NCBI GenBank assembly: GCA_910585435.1
Contig: CAJUEJ010000009.1
Location: 62,001-126,000, forward strand
DNA length: 64,000 nt
Origin: an uncultured Hungatella sp.
GTDB lineage: Bacteria; Bacillota; Clostridia; Lachnospirales; Lachnospiraceae
Direction: 5' to 3'
The position numbers and the translations under genes are program-made. Under the pieces are notes generated by a model that was not told where the DNA came from, made no database searches, and saw only the letters and a list, made by a program, of their open reading frames with translations. Within the stretch, counting starts at the first letter, position 1; each line of letters begins with the position of its first letter. Below are positions 1 to 8,934 of the stretch, in pieces.

Positions 1-1395
1 CCCCACCAGAGAGTAGGCCTCGTCAATCACGATGATATCGTTCTCCTCAAACACCTCCTTGGTCTTGGGTGCAGAATGGCCCACATATTTTCCCTTCAGC
101 TCCGCTCCATTGACGCAGATAAACCGGTTATCACTAAGGAGACGCTCTTCCACCATAAGCTGCCCCATCAGTTTTGCCATGGTTGTCTTGGCTGTCCCCG
201 GCGCTCCCAGCATAACATGGACATTGTGGTAGCCTCCCCCTGAAAATCCCATCTTCAGCCGTATCTGGTTATATTTCATCACATTGACAATATTGAGGAT
301 TTGCGTCTTCACATCCTCCATGCCGATAAGCTCCTGCATCATCCGTTCTCTTGCACTTCCCGTTTTTCTTTCCTTGTTGGCTTCATTTACAGGGTAAGCC
401 CTGCAGAAACGGTCCATAAAATCAAAATCCCTATTCTCAATGGGACGCTCACCCGGAGACTTCCAATCCTTCACTGCATATTTTATCACATTCTCAACCA
501 GCTTACACTTATTCCGGTCTGCCATTGCCGCCACAATATTTACTAACCGCCCATAATTAAAACCCTTTTTCACCGATATCCCATTGGCAGAAAAATTTCC
601 TCTGACCAGCAGTCTGTAATACTTCTTCCTGTCTTCCTTTTTCAGATACACCGATACCTCATCCGCCAGAAAATTGAGAACAATATAATTCCACTTGTTC
701 CTGGCTTCGCTTATGAAGCATTCGTCTAAATCTTCCTCCTCCCATCCGCCATAATACGAACTCTCCTGCACATAAATAATATATACCTTGTCATTCCCGC
801 GAAAATAATTCAGGCCCAGTATAAACGCTTCTTTGCTTTCATACGCATCTCCCGCGCAAATCCCAAAATGAGCCCTGGCGATGATACACACGGAATCATG
901 AGTACACCCCATCCAATACGGCATATGGGCCACACTGTTTTGGCCGCCCATCATAAATATATCATTCACTCCGAACGTGCTGTTATTTTCTCCCTCAAAC
1001 AGATTCATCCGGAATTCATAATCATGAATCACCGGAATCTGCCGGGGATTTTCATCCCACTCCGAAAGGTTGGACTCCGTCTCGTCAAGATGCTCATCAT
1101 TTTCCTCGTCTGCATCCATATCGTGTTTGCGGTTAAATCCCGCCGCCAGATAGGTTACCGCCAGATAGCCCTGCTCCAGACTATCCGTATTGATTAGAAT
1201 ATATTTAGGTTCATTTTCCTTGACAATCAGTTCATCCAGCTGAGAAAACTGGACCGCTCCCATTTTTACATCTGCCCTCAAATTCTTTACATCTACCAGC
1301 GAGGGAATCTTCAGATAGGAAACCTTCTCCATCCATTTGTTGTTAATAACCGCAATGTGTACATATGGTTTTAAAAGCGATAATTTTTTTCTCAT
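1..1395 (-). CDS. CbxX/CfxQ (SpoVK-like) AAA+ ATPase, 3' end outside window
   Basis: The reading frame is open from an ATG at 1395 (good AGAAGGAGGGG ribosome site just upstream) to the window edge, about 465 codons. A Walker A motif GAPGTAKTT lies near residue 398 and a Walker B VIDEAYSL near residue 452, the signature of the CbxX/CfxQ branch of AAA+ ATPases. The first ~330 residues are an acidic, tyrosine-rich domain I do not recognise; it is followed by a linker with the typical GMEDVK sequence near residue 355. AAA+ proteins of this branch remodel partner proteins at the cost of ATP. It is the last gene visible in a co-directional run with WYL, PD-(D/E)XK, TIR and HD-RyR genes, so a role in that cassette is plausible but inferred. 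The C-terminal sensor and arginine-finger regions are not visible. Confidence 0.85.
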   Translation of the reverse strand, partial: MRKKLSLLKPYVHIAVINNKWMEKVSYLKIPSLVDVKNLRADVKMGAVQFSQLDELIVKENEPKYILINTDSLEQGYLAVTYLAAGFNRKHDMDADEENDEHLDETESNLSEWDENPRQIPVIHDYEFRMNLFEGENNSTFGVNDIFMMGGQNSVAHMPYWMGCTHDSVCIIARAHFGICAGDAYESKEAFILGLNYFRGNDKVYIIYVQESSYYGGWEEEDLDECFISEARNKWNYIVLNFLADEVSVYLKKEDRKKYYRLLVRGNFSANGISVKKGFNYGRLVNIVAAMADRNKCKLVENVIKYAVKDWKSPGERPIENRDFDFMDRFCRAYPVNEANKERKTGSARERMMQELIGMEDVKTQILNIVNVMKYNQIRLKMGFSGGGYHNVHVMLGAPGTAKTTMAKLMGQLMVEERLLSDNRFICVNGAELKGKYVGHSAPKTKEVFEENDIIVIDEAYSLVG

Positions 1396-1519
1396 TATAC
1401 CCCTCCTTCTGCAATATGTCCTATGGTTTATGGTTCCGATTCCATATCCATAGTAGCAGACGGAGACAGGCAATATTGCGCAGTCTTTCCTTTCCTGCTG
1501 TCAGCATAACCAGACGTAA

Positions 1520-2677
1520 TCAGCCATAATATTCTGCTCCGGCCCGCAGGCGCTCCCTCAACCGGTTGCGGGATTCCTCCGGAGAAACGATAAAACAATC
1601 GCAGCAGTACTGGGCCGCCCACAATTCCACACCGCCGGTCGCAGATTCCAGAGACACCTTCAGCCAGGTAATCCCCTGCGCCCTGTAAAACTCCCTGTCA
1701 TGGTTCAGATATTTCATCAAAATCTTATCCGATGCCGGCTCAACCTTTGCACTCTTTCCGAAGACATCCACGATGGTATTCATAATATAATTTCTTCCTG
1801 TATCCCTGCACAGCAAAACCATATGCTTCTTTTTTCCGCCGAACATCACCGGATGCTCATACCGGTACTTAACTGGATTGAAGTTATCGACCCTGTGGGT
1901 ATTTTCGATTTCAACCTCCTCAATATCTGTAATCCTGTCAATCCGCATATTGACAATACTCTGATATTTTTCATTATAGGCCAGAAGATAATAAAATCCG
2001 TTGCTCCACATCAAATGAATCGGTTCGATTCTCTTGGGATAGCCCGGACGTGGAACCAGCTTCTTCTCTCTGTCATAATAACAGTATGTAATATTGGCAC
2101 AATTCCGGTTATTGATAATCCGGTTCAGATCATCGATATTCATAAGCAGCAGGGAATCCTCATCCCTGGCCTCCCAGGCCACATCAAAATATTTGCTCTT
2201 TGGAAAGGATTTGGGCCTGAGCTTCACCAGCTTCCTCACAATATCTGTGATATCGTCCTGGCTGAAATAGCTGTAGGTTTCAATTGCATCCTTCAGCGTC
2301 AAAAGCTCCGCTGTCTTGAAGCTGTTCTCATAATAATAGTATTTTTTCGGAGCCCGCCCTTCTGCATCTGCCCGATAGCTCTTATATTCACCATCCTTTT
2401 TCATAAGGCAGGAAACACAGTACCCATAACGGTACAGAAAGTCATTGTAATCAGGTCCTGCCGGAAAGATTTTGTCTGTCAGCTCCTCCAGGGTACGCTT
2501 TACGGTATCCAAGCTTATCACTGCATCGGACGAAGAGATGTGTCCGAATTCCATATTTACTTTATCCCTGATTTCAGAAGCAGACATGGGATGGTCCTCA
2601 TCTGAGTGATTGGCCAGAATCTGCAGAATATAGAACAGATTCAGACGGGAACTGTCCGGTTTCCTACTATCCGCCAT
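1520..2677 (-). CDS. WYL-domain transcriptional regulator
   Basis: Encodes 385 residues from the ATG at 2677, chosen because a GAGGCG ribosome site lies 5 bases before it; the longer ORF starting at 2746 lacks one and overlaps the upstream gene. Residues ~8-75 resemble a winged helix-turn-helix of the DeoR/YafY type, and residues ~185-250 form a WYL domain (YY-type core with FYYLLAYN and the downstream MRIDRI strand). Such proteins bind DNA and sense a ligand through WYL. Regulators of this kind often sit in defence islands and can repress them. Here it lies 22 bp after the small gene 2700-2981 and 124 bp before the AAA+ gene, so it probably regulates this cassette. Ligand and operator are not visible. 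Confidence 0.85.
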   Translation of the reverse strand: MADSRKPDSSRLNLFYILQILANHSDEDHPMSASEIRDKVNMEFGHISSSDAVISLDTVKRTLEELTDKIFPAGPDYNDFLYRYGYCVSCLMKKDGEYKSYRADAEGRAPKKYYYYENSFKTAELLTLKDAIETYSYFSQDDITDIVRKLVKLRPKSFPKSKYFDVAWEARDEDSLLLMNIDDLNRIINNRNCANITYCYYDREKKLVPRPGYPKRIEPIHLMWSNGFYYLLAYNEKYQSIVNMRIDRITDIEEVEIENTHRVDNFNPVKYRYEHPVMFGGKKKHMVLLCRDTGRNYIMNTIVDVFGKSAKVEPASDKILMKYLNHDREFYRAQGITWLKVSLESATGGVELWAAQYCCDCFIVSPEESRNRLRERLRAGAEYYG

Positions 2678-2699
2678 GTTTTCGCCTCTTTTCGTATAA

Positions 2700-2981
2700 T
2701 TACGGATTCGCCTTATTCCAGTCAGTAAATGCCTTAAAGATACCATTTATCGCCGCGGGCGTATAGTTCTGGCCCTGCAGTTTGATTTTAATCTGTTTCT
2801 TCAAATCCGCCTTCCATGCTTTCTTAATCCACTGGGTAACGTTTGGATTGGATTCGGTTAAGAACCACCCTGCGCTGTTATACCATGCATTGTAAAATGC
2901 AGGCAGAAGCGACTGTTTATACTCATATTTCGATTTATTCAGATAATAATTGTTAAAATCCACATTATTAAAATATGACAT
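2700..2981 (-). CDS. small orphan protein, 93 aa
   Basis: Starts at the ATG at 2981, which has a strong CAAGGAGGAAG ribosome site; upstream in-frame codons lack one. The product is 93 residues, basic and aromatic, with no membrane segment, signal peptide or motif that I recognise. It is rich in Asn and Tyr at the N-terminus (MSYFNNVDFNNYYLNKSKYE) and ends with an amphipathic helix-like stretch that includes IKIKLQGQNYTPAAI. It lies 177 bp after the PD-(D/E)XK gene and 22 bp before the WYL regulator, in the same direction. The strong ribosome site and operon position argue that it is real. Function unknown; an accessory subunit or toxin-sized partner of the cassette is possible. Confidence 0.65.
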   Translation of the reverse strand: MSYFNNVDFNNYYLNKSKYEYKQSLLPAFYNAWYNSAGWFLTESNPNVTQWIKKAWKADLKKQIKIKLQGQNYTPAAINGIFKAFTDWNKANP

Positions 2982-3158
2982 TTTCTTCCTCCTTGGCAAA
3001 AAGCTTCCGCTGTTTTGCGGCATCTTACAACCCTTTTTCCGTACCATTCTTCCTTTCATTGGAAGGCTGGCCATATTTCCGGCGCATCCCACCGCAAACG
3101 GAATCAAAAACATACCGGAATCATCCTTTTCCGTGTGTCCTTTATGCTTTCAGCTCCT

Positions 3159-4379
3159 TCATCCCATGGAATCTATCAGTGTTTTTATGACGGTCCCGTC
3201 TTTTGTTTTCCAATAGGCAGGGCCGTTGAGGGTTTCAATCCTTTTTTCTATCTGATTTTTCTTTCTGTACAGATTGATAGAATCGATCCCTGCCTGAGAC
3301 GACGCCCTGTAATAGCCTATTTTTTCACCTTTTCTGTTGTAATAAGGCTTTTTGTCCTCATCCAGCAACAGCATATAGCACTCTCTGTCCGCCTCATCAT
3401 ACTCTGCAACCGCAAAATGCCGTACGCCGTCGTATTCTAAGACAAATTCCGTGCCGTCCTTTATTTTGCCGGCATTGTAAAGGTCGGTGAAGCTTACAAT
3501 CTTCCTCTGCATTGTGGATTTAGGCGTCCGCCCATAATGCTTTTCATCCAGCGACAAATATATCTCATCAAAAATACTCCGGTAATGCTGGTACACAACA
3601 CAGGTAAGCCTGCTGTCATTGACATAATCCTTGCTTTGTTCTACATCTGTGAAGATTTCATCCAGCTGCTCCGTAAATTCCTCATAGATGGTCTTGCACA
3701 GCCCGGTATTGACCAGCGCCATGGGAGAGCCATGGACAGGCTCCCGGAGATTATTGGCGTACTGCTCCAGAAGGTACCTGCCATCTCCCTTCAGCTGGGG
3801 ATGTTCAATGCATTTTCCTATGACATAATCATAAAATTCCTGGTAGGTAATCTGCGTATAGCTTTTATCGTACGGCTTCTGCTTCGGGTCAGGCGTAATG
3901 AACAGGCAGATAACCTTCTGTCCAATTTGCTTGTGCTTTTCCACATAATCCCGGTAGTCCCGGGTCTGGCCCACCTCCGTGCCGTTCATATTCTCCCGCG
4001 CCTTCACCTTGTTCTCAATTACCAGAATAAGCTGGTCGCTCTCCCCGAATACGTCGATAGACCTTTTTTTCTTGTCCGATGTGAAGAACGTCTTTTCTGT
4101 CTGAAAACGAACGTCGTCCAGCTTCATATCAAAGATTTCTTTCAGAGACAGCTCCGCCTTCTCATTCTTTATCATGTACAGGGTTAAAAGCCTTACAAGG
4201 GGATAATGCCCCAGACAGAGACTGGAACCAGGGTCCAGAAGCCAGCTCATGAAAGAACTGTGCCAATGTTCCGTATGGGTCTGCCCCACAATGGTAAACA
4301 CATTGGTCTTTTCCTGGAAATATTTCAGCTGCTGAAATTCCTTGCTGGCTAACAATAACTCCGCTTGCTCAATGGTCAA
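3159..4379 (-). CDS. PD-(D/E)XK nuclease superfamily protein
   Basis: The product is 406 residues. The nuclease core is visible as D109 (in RSIDVFGES), then E122-x-K124 (in LVIENKVKA), with E37 of the first helix (HTEHWHSSFMSWLLDP) as a likely additional metal ligand. This arrangement, with the WLLDP helix before the core, fits the PDDEXK_4 group of uncharacterised nucleases that turn up in accessory and defence regions. Residues ~240-406 form an extra C-terminal domain I cannot name. The gene follows the TIR gene by 30 bp and is read in the same direction, so the two are likely co-transcribed. Nuclease activity is predicted from the intact residues; substrate is unknown. Confidence 0.8.
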   Translation of the reverse strand: MTIEQAELLLASKEFQQLKYFQEKTNVFTIVGQTHTEHWHSSFMSWLLDPGSSLCLGHYPLVRLLTLYMIKNEKAELSLKEIFDMKLDDVRFQTEKTFFTSDKKKRSIDVFGESDQLILVIENKVKARENMNGTEVGQTRDYRDYVEKHKQIGQKVICLFITPDPKQKPYDKSYTQITYQEFYDYVIGKCIEHPQLKGDGRYLLEQYANNLREPVHGSPMALVNTGLCKTIYEEFTEQLDEIFTDVEQSKDYVNDSRLTCVVYQHYRSIFDEIYLSLDEKHYGRTPKSTMQRKIVSFTDLYNAGKIKDGTEFVLEYDGVRHFAVAEYDEADRECYMLLLDEDKKPYYNRKGEKIGYYRASSQAGIDSINLYRKKNQIEKRIETLNGPAYWKTKDGTVIKTLIDSMG

Positions 4380-4409
4380 AACAATCCCTCCTGGTATTCT
4401 GAAAATTTA

Positions 4410-6416
4410 TTATAAAAATTCACCGATGCCTTTTTTGCCGCCAAGACCGCCGGCCTGGGAATTACCGCCGTGGGGTTTTATTCCAGGCATGGCCTTGATG
4501 ACAAAGGCCCTGTCATTGCCTTCACACTTCGTAAGCATCTTTTTCAGCTGGCCGATTCCCTGATCCCTGTTGTACCTTGTACTTACATAGTACGGACACC
4601 CCTGAACTGTATGCTCCTTCTTTGTCTTAAAATAATTTATCTTGTTTATGGGCAGCCGCTTCTCATCCACATCTTCCTTGCGTGCAACTGCCGTAATGCT
4701 GCCGTCATCTGCCATGGCATTAACCATCCCCGGGTACCTTCCTGCAATCACGTCAAACACATCATGCATCAATTCAGAAAGCTTATAGGCCTGGCGGGGT
4801 TCTCCCCACAGGGTATACACATACTGGTCGCTGCCGTCGGGGGCTTCGATGATGTCCGGGCCGTCTGAGCCATCTGTGATAACCGGGTCTTCGGTAATGT
4901 CCGGGTCTGCAATAATATCCGGGTCTCCGGCAGTACTCGTGTTTCCCCCGTCTGTGTCCGCCTGACCAGTTCCGCTGGCGCCGATGTCTTCCCCATAGGC
5001 GTCTGTACAAGCTGTTTCATTGCCGCTGTTGGTTTCTCCGCCGCTGCCGGTTTCTTCGCTGCCGACAACATACTGGAAATAAAATCCTGACATCGGCAGA
5101 CCGAATTCCACAAGCCTGGGTTTTAACACCCCGTCAATCCACTGGTACTGCCCGTAGTGGCGGTACATATAACAGGTACTCACATTTTTAGCATCCACCT
5201 GCTTGTACTTCTTCTGGTCGCTGTGGTTCTCATATTCCTCCTGTGAAAGAAATACCGGATTTTTAAGTCCCGGATGTCTGGCATTCACGGAATCTATATA
5301 GGCTTGTCCTCTTTCCTCAATAAGTCCCATAACAAAGGCCCAGGCAAGGTCAAAGGCCGAGTTAAAATATTCCGTGCCGTATTTTTCATACCCTGCCGCC
5401 CCGGCCAGCCGGAACTTGGTATAGGTGGACTTTTTAAAAGTGTTATTGTCGTATTTTTTCAGGAAATCCTTCAGTGAGATAGTTCCCGTGCCGGTTTTGG
5501 CAGGAGGTACAGGCTTCTCAGTCCCACCTTTGTCATCCTTTGTTCCTGTCCTGTTATCCTTCCCATCTGGTTTTACGTCCGATTCTGAATCTGGTTTTAT
5601 GTCCGGCTTTGAATCCGGTTCCGCCTCCAGTCTTCCATCCGGATATTGAAAAACAGATTTTATCCCTGCATTAACAAGCTTATCATGTATCACTTCAACG
5701 AAATCTTTATTTGTACCATCATTATCGTTACTGCGGGGTATCACTCTTCCCATAATTTTACGGCACTGTGTAATTGTCAGATACTTTTTTCCATAAGCAG
5801 GCTGATTATTCGTTTTCTCTTTATACAGTTCCTTATCGTGTTCCCTTTTATATAAGCTTTTTCTCAGAAACTGGTCTACATCAGCAATTTCAGAAAAGAT
5901 CTCGTTAAACTTTCTTAGCTCCAGCTCTGCATTGGTATTGATTCTGCCATTGGAAAACCGTTCTGTTCCCAATCCGGTGTTATCATCCTTGATAATGTCA
6001 TGGATTGCCCCAAGATTAATCGGCAAAAAGAACAAAGAGTCAAACTCATAATCTCCGCCTGCAGCCGCAGTTTTTCTGGACATCATTTCAAGCAATGTGG
6101 CGTAGCTGGAATAGTAGGCATCATCAATAAACGCAATCATTGCCTTACATCTTGTACTAATCATGTTATCATAGTATTGTTCTATCCATGACTTTGAATC
6201 CTCGTCAAAAGCCGTATCAAAATATACTCTCAGTCCATACTTTTGGCACACTTGGTAGACAATATCATCTAATACTTCTTTATAATCATCCGATTTATAA
6301 CTGATAAAGACATAATCATCCTCATCGTCTTTTGTGCGCAGACAATTTTTCTTTATCCAACTGATGTTTCCAGATTCCGCCGATTTCTTTCTGGCTCTTT
6401 TTTGTTCATCTGTCAT
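4410..6416 (-). CDS. TIR-domain protein with long acidic linkers
   Basis: The product is 668 residues. Residues ~33-175 form a TIR domain: YVFISYKSDD at the first strand, RVYFDTAFDEDSKSW in the BB/C region, and E110 (YATLLEMM) where the catalytic glutamate of NAD-cleaving TIR enzymes would lie. Two low-complexity linkers follow: a DS/KPD-rich stretch near residues 268-320 and a Gly/Asp/Thr-rich stretch near 455-550. Between and after them are two folded segments of unknown family, the last one basic. TIR proteins in bacteria commonly act as NAD+-depleting effectors. The start has a plausible ribosome site and the gene is 22 bp behind the HD-RyR gene. Effector role is inferred; the trigger is not known. 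Confidence 0.8.
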   Translation of the reverse strand: MTDEQKRARKKSAESGNISWIKKNCLRTKDDEDDYVFISYKSDDYKEVLDDIVYQVCQKYGLRVYFDTAFDEDSKSWIEQYYDNMISTRCKAMIAFIDDAYYSSYATLLEMMSRKTAAAGGDYEFDSLFFLPINLGAIHDIIKDDNTGLGTERFSNGRINTNAELELRKFNEIFSEIADVDQFLRKSLYKREHDKELYKEKTNNQPAYGKKYLTITQCRKIMGRVIPRSNDNDGTNKDFVEVIHDKLVNAGIKSVFQYPDGRLEAEPDSKPDIKPDSESDVKPDGKDNRTGTKDDKGGTEKPVPPAKTGTGTISLKDFLKKYDNNTFKKSTYTKFRLAGAAGYEKYGTEYFNSAFDLAWAFVMGLIEERGQAYIDSVNARHPGLKNPVFLSQEEYENHSDQKKYKQVDAKNVSTCYMYRHYGQYQWIDGVLKPRLVEFGLPMSGFYFQYVVGSEETGSGGETNSGNETACTDAYGEDIGASGTGQADTDGGNTSTAGDPDIIADPDITEDPVITDGSDGPDIIEAPDGSDQYVYTLWGEPRQAYKLSELMHDVFDVIAGRYPGMVNAMADDGSITAVARKEDVDEKRLPINKINYFKTKKEHTVQGCPYYVSTRYNRDQGIGQLKKMLTKCEGNDRAFVIKAMPGIKPHGGNSQAGGLGGKKGIGEFL

Positions 6417-6438
6417 CGTATTTTAATTCCTTTCATGA

Positions 6439-8481
6439 TTATAAATTCAATCGGTAAATCCGAAGTCCGTCAAACAGCTTCAGCATAGCCAGCATACACT
6501 CCATGGGATCCATATCCTTATCCTGCTCTTCCTTGTCAAGGCGTCTGTAGTTCTCCTTTGCCTGTTCCTCAGACACCTCCTCCTGATTCTTATCAAAGCC
6601 AGGTATCATATCCTTATGCTGTCTGACCAGCTCCCTTTCAGCCCTGTCAGGCGTACCGTATTCCCACCCCATATCCGTGTGTTCCTGCAGCCACCTCTGA
6701 TGTTCAAGGACTCCGATTTTCAGCAGCTCCTCTTTCGTAAAGCCGTCTAAAAGTTCAAAATCTACTGCTTTATCCGTATAAAAACATCCGATTTCATTCA
6801 GATACCTGGCAAAGGCCTTGGCCTGGTTAATATTATACAATTTGTACTCCAGGGAAAGTGCTTTGAAGGACTCCCCAAAGGAATTCAGCAAAGCCTTGTC
6901 CGTAAGGAATTTTTCTTCCTGCCCCGCCTTCCTTGCATTCCTCCATGCATCCACACAGTTCCATCTTCCGTTAAGAACCATCGCAAAATTGTACAGATTC
7001 ATGAAATTACTGCTGGACAGATAATTCTGTCTTCCGTTCCGGATGTTTGCCGTGATCCCGGTGCCAACCGTAAGCTTAATCTCCGTCAGATCCACGATTC
7101 TTTCAATATCCTCCTGGAAACCGGAGATACCGCTGCTGCTTTTTATGTACATGCCGGAATACGCTTTCAGCTTAGGCGCTTTTTCTCCCTCCTTGTTACG
7201 AGAAAGCCAATCAATATACTCATCCTTAAAGCTGTTAATCTTGGAAATCTCTTTCTCATCAAACAGATAATCGGCCTTTATGCCGTTGCCGGAAAAATCA
7301 AATGCGCAGCCCATGGGATGCAGCTCGTTTTTGGAATTCCTTCCGTAAGCTGTCCGGTCCCAGCACTGCAGCTCATCGCACAGCATCAGCATGTAGGCCA
7401 GAGGATGCAGCTTCGCCTGAAACGGAATATTGCCCTTTCCCTTATACCAGACATGCATTCCGGGCCTCTCCGGATCCATATTGGGATTGGCAATACAGAA
7501 TTTATACAGGCTGTTATGCATCAGAATCGCAGTAAGGGAATCCAGATATTCTGTCCCAAGCTCACATTCCATCTCCTCAAACAGCTTTTTAAAAAGAACC
7601 GTAGCGCTGAAGTATGCGTGATCCATAAAGTAATTAAACTTATCCGGCTGTGTGGGCTTTTCTTCCAGATAGGAAAGCATCTGTTTTTCATCACAGCCGT
7701 ATACTTCCCCCAGCTTTTCGGTCAGCGCATATGCAAACAGTTCATTGGTAGTTGCAAACTTCTTTCCTCCATACAGCTCTCCAAGCTTGTCTTTCACGGC
7801 TTCATCAATGGAAGTAAAGGGCTCAAGAGTATGGTATGCCATGAAAGGCTGGGATTCCCTCCCTTCTCCATGGGCCTCAAAATAAGACGCAACCTGTTCA
7901 AAGGGCAGTTCGAAGGGATATCCAATATCATGGAACAGAGAGGCAAGCCCCCAATACCGGAGATAGTGACAGGCCGCCTGGTGTTCCTCTGTCAGATTAT
8001 ATTTCTTTTTATATGTATCTCTGTATATGGAATTGGACTGATAGATTGCCAGCCCAAGGGCGAAAACATACACGGAATGGGAATAATGATCCCGATGCTT
8101 CATCAATAATCCGCTTCCATTAGCCTCAAACTCCGAAAGAAGCTCTATCATTCTTCTGGTCTTTTCATACTCGCCTACAAACATCTCCAGATAACAGAAA
8201 TAGACGTCAAAAGCGTCCTCCTTTTTCCCGGAATTCAAAAAACGTTCAAGAGCATTCTCAAGACACAGCCGATCTATATCCATCTGCATATTGTAGGGAA
8301 TCTGCCCTGCCCCCATACTGCTTCCCAAAAACTTCTTTCCGGTTTCCTCTCTCTTTGCCTTTTCCTGGTCAAACCGCAAATCTTCACAGCAGTCTCTGAT
8401 AAATTTCAAAGCCGATGCTTCCAGACCATATTCCGTATATTTTCTTTTTCCTGCAGAATTTTTGAGCATAGAATATCCCAT
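6439..8481 (-). CDS. HD-domain protein with C-terminal RyR domain
   Basis: The product is 680 residues from the ATG at 8481 (GGAGG six bases upstream). An HD phosphohydrolase core is suggested by H132/H135 in the DHYSHSVYVF helix, H184-D185 in SLFHDIGYPFE, and a later DHAYFS histidine. Residues ~585-680 match the RyR (ryanodine-receptor repeat) pattern: an EHQRW helix, a GWEYG turn, a HKDMIPGF loop and the closing DGLRIYRL strand. RyR domains have been proposed from comparative genomics to bind nucleotide-type signals in bacterial conflict systems. It is the first gene of the minus-strand run and so may be the sensor or signal-handling component for the TIR and nuclease genes behind it. This functional link is inference. 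Confidence 0.8.
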   Translation of the reverse strand: MGYSMLKNSAGKRKYTEYGLEASALKFIRDCCEDLRFDQEKAKREETGKKFLGSSMGAGQIPYNMQMDIDRLCLENALERFLNSGKKEDAFDVYFCYLEMFVGEYEKTRRMIELLSEFEANGSGLLMKHRDHYSHSVYVFALGLAIYQSNSIYRDTYKKKYNLTEEHQAACHYLRYWGLASLFHDIGYPFELPFEQVASYFEAHGEGRESQPFMAYHTLEPFTSIDEAVKDKLGELYGGKKFATTNELFAYALTEKLGEVYGCDEKQMLSYLEEKPTQPDKFNYFMDHAYFSATVLFKKLFEEMECELGTEYLDSLTAILMHNSLYKFCIANPNMDPERPGMHVWYKGKGNIPFQAKLHPLAYMLMLCDELQCWDRTAYGRNSKNELHPMGCAFDFSGNGIKADYLFDEKEISKINSFKDEYIDWLSRNKEGEKAPKLKAYSGMYIKSSSGISGFQEDIERIVDLTEIKLTVGTGITANIRNGRQNYLSSSNFMNLYNFAMVLNGRWNCVDAWRNARKAGQEEKFLTDKALLNSFGESFKALSLEYKLYNINQAKAFARYLNEIGCFYTDKAVDFELLDGFTKEELLKIGVLEHQRWLQEHTDMGWEYGTPDRAERELVRQHKDMIPGFDKNQEEVSEEQAKENYRRLDKEEQDKDMDPMECMLAMLKLFDGLRIYRLNL

Positions 8482-8639
8482 ATACAGCCTCCATTCGTCA
8501 TTTTATATTTTTTTACTTTAATTCTACATGTTTATACATAAAAAAGCAACGTTTTCCTAGCCTGTTCAGAAATAATCCTCTTCCCTTTTTTTATAAAATA
8601 TGCTACAATACGTAATCAGTAAAAACAACCGCAAACTTT

Positions 8640-8822
8640 CATGATAGAGGCGCGGAATTCAAGAGTAGCAGGGAACCGGTACTACCAGTACCAACAGGCC
8701 GGATCGCCGTTTCCTGGGAAAGGGGATTTCGCCGAAGAGGCCTACGCCGGTCCGGCGGGTAAGCTTCTGGGACGATGCAGAATATGCATCGTACTGTCAC
8801 AAATGTGGAGCGCTATCTGTGT
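8640..8822 (+). promoter_or_regulatory. lysine riboswitch (L-box) aptamer
   Basis: Conserved L-box blocks occur in the right order: GATAGAGGCGC at the 5' side of P1, AAGAGTA, then GGGAAAGGGG followed by GCCGAAG, a CTGGGAC block and the closing GGAGCGCTATC that pairs with the P1 5' strand. A terminator follows at 8854-8901 and then the NhaC-type transporter gene, the standard layout for transcription attenuation by L-lysine. Lysine binding would stabilise P1 and favour termination. Confidence 0.93.
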
Positions 8823-8853
8823 TGTCGGCACACTGTGTTTTTTGCAGAAACAT

Positions 8854-8901
8854 ACGCCACAGACGCGTCTCTTCGGAGATTCAGCTGTTTGTGGCGTTTT
8901 T
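8854..8901 (+). terminator. riboswitch-controlled intrinsic terminator
   Basis: ACGCCACA (8854-8861) pairs exactly with TGTGGCGT (8890-8897). An inner TCTC-TTCG-GAGA hairpin lies between them, and a T-run follows at once. Lies between the lysine aptamer and the start codon of the transporter, so it is the likely expression platform. Confidence 0.88.
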
Positions 8902-8934
8902 ATATGTACAAATAATTCAAAAAGGAGAAACGAC

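Noticed and set aside
5425..5649. Repetitive Ser/Gly/Phe ORF on the plus strand within the TIR gene
   Set aside because: It is the opposite strand of the DKP-rich linker of the TIR protein and is explained by that repeat.
8641..8934. N-terminal extension of the NhaC-type protein (open frame from 8641)
   Set aside because: This stretch is the lysine riboswitch and its terminator; the ATG at 8935 has the ribosome site and begins at the natural membrane protein start.
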